Assembly (NCBI GenBank): GCA_032622095.1
Contig: CP136061.1
Span: 58,361,301-58,425,300 of the forward strand
DNA from: Siphonodentalium dalli
Taxonomy: Eukaryota; Mollusca; Scaphopoda; Gadilida; Siphonodentaliidae
Direction: 5' to 3'
Length of the DNA stretch: 64,000 bases
The position numbers were made by a program, and so were the translations under genes. The notes below the pieces were generated by a model. The model saw nothing but the letters and a program-made list of their open reading frames with translations, was not told the DNA's origin and did not search any database. This document shows, piece by piece, positions 57,540 to 64,000 of the stretch; position 1 is the first letter of the stretch; each line of letters begins with the position of its first letter.

Positions 57540-60500
57540 TGAGAGCTACCAGGGACGTGGCTAGAGTGTCTCCGTTGGGGGGGAGTAAACTTTGGGGAAT
57601 TCCAACTGCACCCCGTCGAATCCGACCAAACACAAATTTTGCATAATTCCATTTTCACCCCCCCCCCCCCCCCCTGCACCTCAGTGCTCAGGCCTAATAG
57701 CTTATATATTCATAAACCATGGTTCTAATATACCCAGTAAGAGAACATTCAGATATTTGAACCTGAAATTTGCATAAACCTAGTGGTCCAACTCCAGACA
57801 AATGCACACAGCTACGGACAAGAGACCAGGACACACCAGGCGGACCATGGTTGTTCGGTCCCATGTGAGAAAATTTTGACAACTAAATAAGAAAATCTCA
57901 AAATCCTAGCATCTAGACTGGCCTCAAACTTTCCTAGTGTTGGAAATTTCAAACCTCACACTTACTCTTGGGTGGGAAAATTCTCCAACTGATGACAAAA
58001 TGTAGTAAAATATTGTTTTCTTAAACTAATTAGCAGTTTTTTATTGGTCATGGACGAGGGACCATGAAAAATTTGAAATCGGAACAAGAAAATAGCAAAA
58101 TCCTAGCATCTAGACTAACACCAAGCCTTCCCAGAGTTGGAAATTTCAAACATGACACCCCCCCCCCCCCCCACTTAGGTTGAACAATTTCCAACTGATG
58201 ACAATTCCATCCAATGACAATGTTGACCAAATGTAGGACAATATGTCAAAAATATTCATATTTGTTCTAATCACCGTAAACAGAAAAATATTAAAACGCA
58301 TACAGTTTCGTTCATATATACCATGACCACCACGTAAACAGCATGTTATCATAAAGACCTACTATATTTTACCTAAGCAAGAGCCTGATTGTGTTACAGA
58401 AGACAGCACAATGCTACTGGCTAATCACACACACATGGCATAAACGCTCTTTATTAGTTCCATATCAGGAATTCACCAACAAAGAACGCTCTTTATGTTT
58501 ACCATCATAATATAAACAAACACCAGAAAAGTAACTTTTTTATGCTTTTGTTTACATAACAATGGTCAAACATTTGACAATAACATACTATTTATGCGAT
58601 ATTTCTTATTTGTATACCGAGGGACCATGAAAAATTTGAAATCGGAACAAGAAAATAGCAAAATCCTAGCATCTAGACTAACACCAAGCCTTCCCAGAGT
58701 TGGAAATTTCAAACATGACACCCCCCCCCCCCACTTAGGTTGAACAATTTCCAACTGATGACAATTCCATCCAATGACAATGTTGACCAAATGTAGGACA
58801 ATATGTCAAAAATATTCATATTTGTTCTAATCACCGTAAACAGAAAAATATTAAAACGCATACAGTTTCGTTCATATATACCATGACCACCACGTAAACA
58901 GCATGTTATCATAAAGACCTACTATATTTTACCTAAGCAAGAGCCTGATTGTGTTACAGAAGACAGCACAATGCTACTGGCTAATCACACACACATGGCA
59001 TAAACGCTCTTTATTAGTTCCATATCAGGAATTCACCAACAAAGAACGCTCTTTATGTTTACCATCATAATATAAACAAACACCAGAAAAGTAACTTTTT
59101 TATGCTTTTGTTTACATAACAATGGTCAAACATTTGACAATAACATACTATTTATGCGATATTTCTTATTTGTATACGGACAAAGTATGTCTACATTTTG
59201 ATGTTCTTTCTGTTTGTGGCGGTTTTTGACGGGTGGAAATATTTTCACAGGATACCCACCGCCAAGGCCAACCGTACCTTTAAAGAAACTAGCAGTTTTT
59301 GACTGGTCACGGGGGAGGGACCAGGACACAAGATATCCAAGTGTTGAAAATTTCCAACCTGACACGCCCCAAGGTTAGACCATTTCCAACTGATGACCAT
59401 TTCATTCCAAAATTTTGACCAAAAGTAGGAAAATATGCAAATATTTAAATCAAACTACAAGAACATTTTCAACCTATTGTTGGTGTGAAATTTCCAACTA
59501 ATGTTGTGTCAGGTATGAAATTTCCAACTGTTGAACATTTTGACCAAAGTTGGGGGGTGAGACACCCCGTGTCGCCACGTACCTGAGTGCTATAACTTAT
59601 TTGATAGCTTTGTTTTCACAAATTACAATCATTCAATGTATGAAAACAAAATTATTATGTTAATGGTACTATGATTTCCAACCGATCCACTCTTTATCAT
59701 AACATATCGAGGCAGGGACGTGGTTAATATTATGGGGTCCGTTTGTGAGGTGGTGTGAACATATATGATTTCAAACCGATCCGACCTATTATCATAACAT
59801 ATCGAGGCAGTGGCATGGCTATAAGGGTTGTTTGGTGAGGTGGTCACAATAATATCGAAGCAATGGCATGCTCTATATGCTTTCAGAGGAGGGGATTGTC
59901 ATCCTATAATTTCAAAATGATCTGCCCTCATTAACATATATTGGCAGGGACTCGGCTATATGGGCTCCGTTTGATGATGGGGTTTCCATTCCATAATTTC
60001 CAAAGTGTACCTCATGAACCCAAACCCAAATACATATGAATTTCACATAGTGATGGAATCGTACAACAAGGGGCGAATAGTCACTACATCGAAGCCAAAC
60101 ATGTTAACTGTAGTATATATACCCGGCAAATATCACAAACCTCACTCACCGTTTACATTTTTCGAGATATCGTCGATAATGATAATGTTGGCTATATAAT
60201 CCCACAAGTAACACTGAATATGGCCATTCCGTGTCATGAAATAAATCGCCAACGTTCATCAGAGACATGGTGAAATATAGGGTTTGGTGGCGACTCATTT
60301 CATTTGCAATTTCCAAATGATGGACATTTCAATCGAAACATTTGACCAAAGGAGGAAAATTACAAATGTTAGTCTAAAACCAACACATTTTCCACTTTTA
60401 AATGGTTGGAAAATCAAAATATGAGAATAATTTCAACGTGTTGTTGTAAAATTTCGAACTAATGTTGTGTCAGGTATGAAATTTCGAACTGTTGAACATG

Positions 60501-60720
60501 TTAACAAGATATTTTCGGGGGTGTGACACCAAGAAATCCCTGTCTGCTGTACATATTTCCAGCAGATAATACATTTTCACAAGGGTGACACGAGTCAACC
60601 CCTTGTTGTTATGTCCCTGAGTACCATTGATGGGTATAGGTATATTATCCAGTTTAAGGGGGTGAAAACTGAAAATGTATGTTGGACACCCCACACGAAG
60701 ACCTTCCAGTCACGTTCCCT
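57540..60720. repeat. Cluster of C-tract / tttccaactgatgac repeats
   Basis: Degenerate copies of 'ggaaatttcaaaca.gacacCCCCC', 'tttccaactgatgacaattc' and 'aacatttgaccaaagtagga' recur at ~57940-58000, 58130-58240, 58690-58800, 59340-59430, 59470-59545, 60300-60350 and 60450-60490. A separate tandem pair (tccaaccgatccRc...tcataacatatcgaggcag) lies at 59670-59820. Confidence 0.75.
58055..59176. repeat. 0.56-kb tandem duplication
   Basis: 58055-58617 and 58618-59176 are almost identical, differing mainly in the C-homopolymer length (15 versus 12). Each carries cgctctttattagttccata, then tcaggaattc and cgctctttatgttt, the same module seen three times in the Helitron 5' repeats. Confidence 0.95.
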
Positions 60721-61295
60721 GACGTTATAACTTTCAATTAACTTTCATAGTACTCACAAATTATTTGTGATTGGGAGATGTTATTAGTTACAAAGAAGGG
60801 GAATGATAAATTGTTATTTCCTACAAACAGTTGTAGAATCTTACAAAGAAAACGCTTCATAATATTGACCCCAGGGATCTCAAAAAGTATGACCAATAAA
60901 CTATTTGCTTATGTGCGTGTATGACACGTGCTTTCTCTCATCAAGAAGAATGTGGATTAACTTAGCGATGCGTAAAAAAACATATTTGCAAGAGGGCATC
61001 GCCATCGACCGCCACAACTTCAGCGTATATTTATCTAAACCTCACCACCCCTACAACACAGACAAAATATCAAGCTAGTTATTAAGGATAGTTTATAGGC
61101 TGAATCAGTGCACACAATTTATCAAAACTCGAGTAGTGTCTTTACCTACACCCATACAGTATGTGTCACAACAGACAAAATTTTACTTTCCTGAATTGTG
61201 TTCAAGTACAAATATAAGAGGATATGGTAACTGACACCAGAAATATAACAACCATCAACTGAGAAGTCTGAACAATGTAACCCGAGATTCAAAAT
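60721..61295. other. No recognised feature
   Basis: AT-rich; no supported gene. Confidence 0.4.
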
Positions 61296-61487
61296 CTAAG
61301 AACAATTTTCCTTGTTGCAGTGACATTTAAGTTTGCGATGGTGGTACTTGTAAATATCTTTGAGCCATACTCGACATTTCACACATAGATTTCTTGCACA
61401 AACTATCGCTGCGAGCATGTATAGCATTCCGAACCAAACCAAACCACCATGTTGCTTTTTAATCCGGCCAACAAATTGCTCTTGCAT
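61296..61487 (-). CDS. Hypothetical small membrane-anchored Cys-rich peptide
   Basis: 63 codons from ATG at 61487. A hydrophobic segment (GGLVWFGMLYMLAAIVCARN, residues ~14-33) is followed by a basic, cysteine-spaced tail (CVKC...KCHCNKENC). No family is recognised and no splice sites or repeat copies support it, so this is a low-confidence call. Confidence 0.2.
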   Translation of the reverse strand: MQEQFVGRIKKQHGGLVWFGMLYMLAAIVCARNLCVKCRVWLKDIYKYHHRKLKCHCNKENCS

Positions 61488-62131
61488 TGTCAATGACACA
61501 CTCTTCGACACGGTAAGCTAGATATTAGTTAAAATATCAGCCTTACACATTGTCACTTTTCTTTTCCTCTTGCTATATTATAGGTTGAATAGTTTTGTCG
61601 TTCTAATTGTTTACGATTAACATTTGAGGCAATTTTTCGAATCCTTACAGTTGACATAGACTGAATCGATTAAATATCTAAAAAGGTCAGCGGTTGCACA
61701 CTAATTACACCTAATAATATTCGCTATTAAATATTTCCTGGTATCGAAATAGGCCGAAAAATACCTGAACTATCTTTCTACGAGCATTATGCCCCAGACT
61801 GATGCATTAAGTCATAAAAAATACAACTTCGAACATGATGTTCCAACCCCGAACAAAAACGATGCTATGTGTATTCATCGGAATTCTTGACTCGGAAATT
61901 GAATGTCCAGATAAGGTATATTTCGTTATCTTAACATGAAACTAATGCATGTATTTTAAAAATTCACGCTCTACTTTCTCTTCGTTTTGATCACTAAACG
62001 TATGTAGTATATACCATAAACGTATCAGAGCGACGACATCTCTACATTTGTTCCTATGGTATGCATGCAGTTGCATGTTTTATATGGCCGCTGACTAATA
62101 ATAAACCGACACAAACGAAATTTATCTCAAA
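61488..62131. other. No recognised feature
   Basis: AT-rich spacer downstream (minus strand) of the two-exon gene. Confidence 0.4.
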
Positions 62132-62137
62132 TTTATT
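62132..62137 (-). promoter_or_regulatory. Polyadenylation signal of the minus-strand gene
   Basis: AATAAA on the minus strand, 35 bases after the stop codon at 62173. Confidence 0.55.
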
Positions 62138-62172
62138 GTAAAACATAAGACACAAAGTACGTATTTTCAGCA

Positions 62173-62366
62173 CTATATCGACGAACTTGTTTGAAAATCT
62201 TCCATGTAGGTATATTTTTTAGATAAATCTTTCCAAATTAGGTCATGTTGGGGTTCGAGTGAGCCATGTCGGTCTAAACTTTGATAAAGAATCTGGCTTC
62301 TGTTTCCAGGGCGTGTTCTTGCGAATTCATCGAATCGTTGTTGACAGTGCCCGTGCATATTAGTAA
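62173..62366 (-). CDS. Probable terminal coding exon of an unknown minus-strand gene
   Basis: On the minus strand an excellent acceptor (tattttttttcttccag, AG at 62368-62367) is followed by 64 codons that include HGHCQQRFDEFARTRPGNRS and LEPQHDLIWKDLSKKYTYME and end at TAG, then AATAAA 35 bases on. The composition is soluble, charged and non-repetitive. The reading phase after the acceptor (two bases, then ACT AAT ATG) fits the phase left by the donor of the candidate first exon at 63013-63121. The joined product would be ~100 residues. No family recognised; it could also be the end of a longer gene. Confidence 0.5.
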
Positions 62367-62655
62367 CTGGAAGAAAAAAAATAGGATAGGTTTTCAGTTC
62401 TTTAATTAGGTTATAATCTAATTACCATGAGCTTAACATGGAAAAATCCATCAATTGAATATTCAAGCAAATTTATAACATTCACCAAAGAAACATTGTG
62501 TTGCGATTAGTTCCAGTTAAGACCATAAATGCACTATATAGACGAATTTAAATGTTATGTTAAAGTGGGAACAAATTAACGTCATGGTGCGCAATTCGCT
62601 GGGAAAACAGAAAATCAAAAGGCAAATGACATTCAGCCATTGGGGTGAGTGCGTT

Positions 62656-62880
62656 AGTCCGAGGTTTCAATAGTCCGAGGGTTCAATAGTCCGAGGGTTC
62701 AATAGTCCGAAGGTTCGATAGCCCGAGGGTTAGTCTAAAGCGGCACAGACCGAGGGTTCAACAGTCCAAGGGTTCAATAACTTCACTAGTCCGAAGGTTC
62801 GATATTCCGAGGGTTATAGTCTAACGCGACACAGACCGAGGGTTCAATAGTCCGATGGTTCGATACGATAGTCCGATACT
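62656..62880. repeat. Minisatellite of tagtccgagggttcaa units
   Basis: About twelve degenerate 16-18-base units (agtccgagggttcaat), with an embedded longer period including cRacacagaccgagggttca. It lies in the predicted intron of the minus-strand gene. Confidence 0.9.
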
Positions 62881-63012
62881 CCTATAAAAGGGGCAGCAGG
62901 GTTTTGGGTCACACTCCCAACTTTGGTCAACATAATCAACAGCTGGAAGGCTGCCGGCAATATATCAGGGTTACAGAATCACAAAACCCAAATACAGATT
63001 GCAAGTATTTAC

Positions 63013-63121
63013 GTATATCAAACATAAGTTTTATGACATTTCTAACTTCTAACACATGTGGGTTTCTATAGCGGTACCGCGTTCCAATAATTATGCCACC
63101 AATGTTCTTGTCCAGTTGCAT
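63013..63121 (-). CDS. Candidate first coding exon of the minus-strand gene
   Basis: ATG at 63121 opens MQLDKNIGGIIIGTRYRYRN, then PHVLEVRNVIKLMFDI, and reaches a donor GTAAAT (63012-63007) after 109 bases, leaving one base for the next codon. That phase matches the acceptor of the exon at 62173-62366. The intron would be 646 bp. This is a consistency argument, not proof. Confidence 0.35.
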
Positions 63122-63860
63122 GTTACTCGCGTTTCAGGTGCACGATTATTGTTCAATTTCGCGGTAAATGAAATTAACTTATAAGAAAGAAAAGAGGTAT
63201 CTCACAGATTAATATAGTCGACGTTATTTTGATTCCCTTGTCACTCATAGTTGGAAAAGCGTGCGATGTGTTCTTTACAAAATCAATTTCGTCCTCGAGA
63301 ACAGTTACTAACTAATCTTATGCTCTAACATAAAGAAAAAAAACTTAATTTTCCACAGCATTTTGTCGGGATTACCGGTACCCACAGACAGAAAAAAATA
63401 GTTTTGTTTGTGATTGAAAACTATGATATACTACGGAAGCGTATTAGGGACATTGTAGAAAACACAAAAAAGTTAAATTTTCGACTTTCAATCACTATAA
63501 CTCAGCTAAATGTGGTTCATTGCTTCACACGACACACGCGCGTCACGTGGTACCAGGTCAACAAACCAAAGAGATTCAACGTGAATGCGCTTTTCGATTG
63601 GCTAATTTACGTTTCACTTTACCATTTTGTTGCTGTTTGTATATATATATAATCGGGTCGCACACTCATACACGACTGATTATGTGAAACTGCACGGAGC
63701 AATCCCCGGCTCAGACGGCCAGGCTATAAATGATTTTTTCGAAACAAGTGCACATGCTATAGGATATAAATGTAGTTTGTGTCTTCATGAGTATATAGCT
63801 CTATTCACCAACCGCGTTTAGCAACAGGATATAGTCGGGGAGCCAATAAGGTCCACCTGC
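63122..63860. other. Upstream region of the minus-strand gene
   Basis: Open frames on the plus strand (63404-63652, 63627-63821) have no recognisable domains and are not called. Confidence 0.4.
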
Positions 63861-63880
63861 ACCCCCCCCCCCCCCCCCCG
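63861..63880. repeat. Poly-C tract
   Basis: About 19 consecutive C residues, one of more than ten long C/G homopolymers in the window. Confidence 0.95.
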
Positions 63881-64000
63881 ATGATTACAAATAACCTTAT
63901 TTTTATTGTTCCCTATGGTATCCAGATAAAGAATTCGGATTTTACCGAAAAATAAAGGTGGCCATACTAGGTGCTAGAGCCATTTGAATCCAAGATGGCC

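Noticed and set aside
63627-63821. 64-codon plus-strand frame near the right edge
   Set aside because: No family, splice context or repeat support; it overlaps low-complexity tatata sequence at its start.

Overview
The window is AT-rich, intron-style animal DNA, not bacterial. It has one compact rhodopsin-type receptor gene, a probable two-exon gene near the right end, and otherwise mostly mobile elements and satellites. The mixture (Helitron, Ty3/gypsy, jockey-like non-LTR tails, a Polinton-like element, many palindromic MITEs, long C/G homopolymers) and the lophotrochozoan-style peptide receptor suggest a marine invertebrate, probably a mollusc, brachiopod or relative. The species cannot be fixed from the sequence alone. 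|| Layout. 0-3 kb: repeat R1 copy A, then a single-exon class A GPCR (940-1980, +) behind a good splice acceptor, then a foldback element. 3-9 kb: a 141-bp satellite, SINE-like modules and R1 copy B. 8.9-10.1 kb: a cut-and-paste element with a perfect 9-bp target duplication and 68-bp perfect inverted ends. 10.4-12.7 kb: a 2.3-kb element with ~540-bp terminal inverted repeats, 5'-AG ends, a perfect 6-bp target duplication and one intact 250-codon gene for a C2HC zinc-finger protein with an acidic tail. It looks like a reduced Polinton/Maverick (adintovirus-like) element and is the most interesting object here. It is followed by a frameshifted YqaJ-type nuclease relic (13.2-14.4 kb). 14.9-17.2 kb: a foldback element with 390-bp repeats and a non-LTR tail. 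20-32 kb: nested palindromes, non-LTR fragments and a giant imperfect inverted repeat (22.7-28.6 kb). A TTAA-flanked MITE sits in one arm of that repeat, and the other arm preserves the empty site. 30-39 kb: hairpin clusters and a dense family of GCGCTTAAGCGC palindromic MITEs. || 40.4-48.5 kb: a nearly end-to-end Helitron (A|TC...CTAG|T, 8.1 kb). It carries N-terminal 23-residue repeats, a zinc-finger region, an HUH Rep and a truncated PIF1-like helicase. It is inactivated by stops and frameshifts and rearranged by a 1.67-kb internal tandem duplication. 49-55 kb: a second TTAA MITE, a ~150-bp satellite and a decayed Ty3/gypsy element (gag, protease, RT, polypurine tract, LTR start) with R1 copy C inserted in gag. 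56-64 kb: palindromes, a C-tract repeat cluster with a 0.56-kb tandem duplication, and a probable two-exon minus-strand gene with a polyadenylation signal. || There is no operon logic. The recurring theme is nested insertion, and several relative ages can be read directly from target duplications, empty sites and shared frameshifts. No CRISPR array, rRNA or convincing tRNA was seen.
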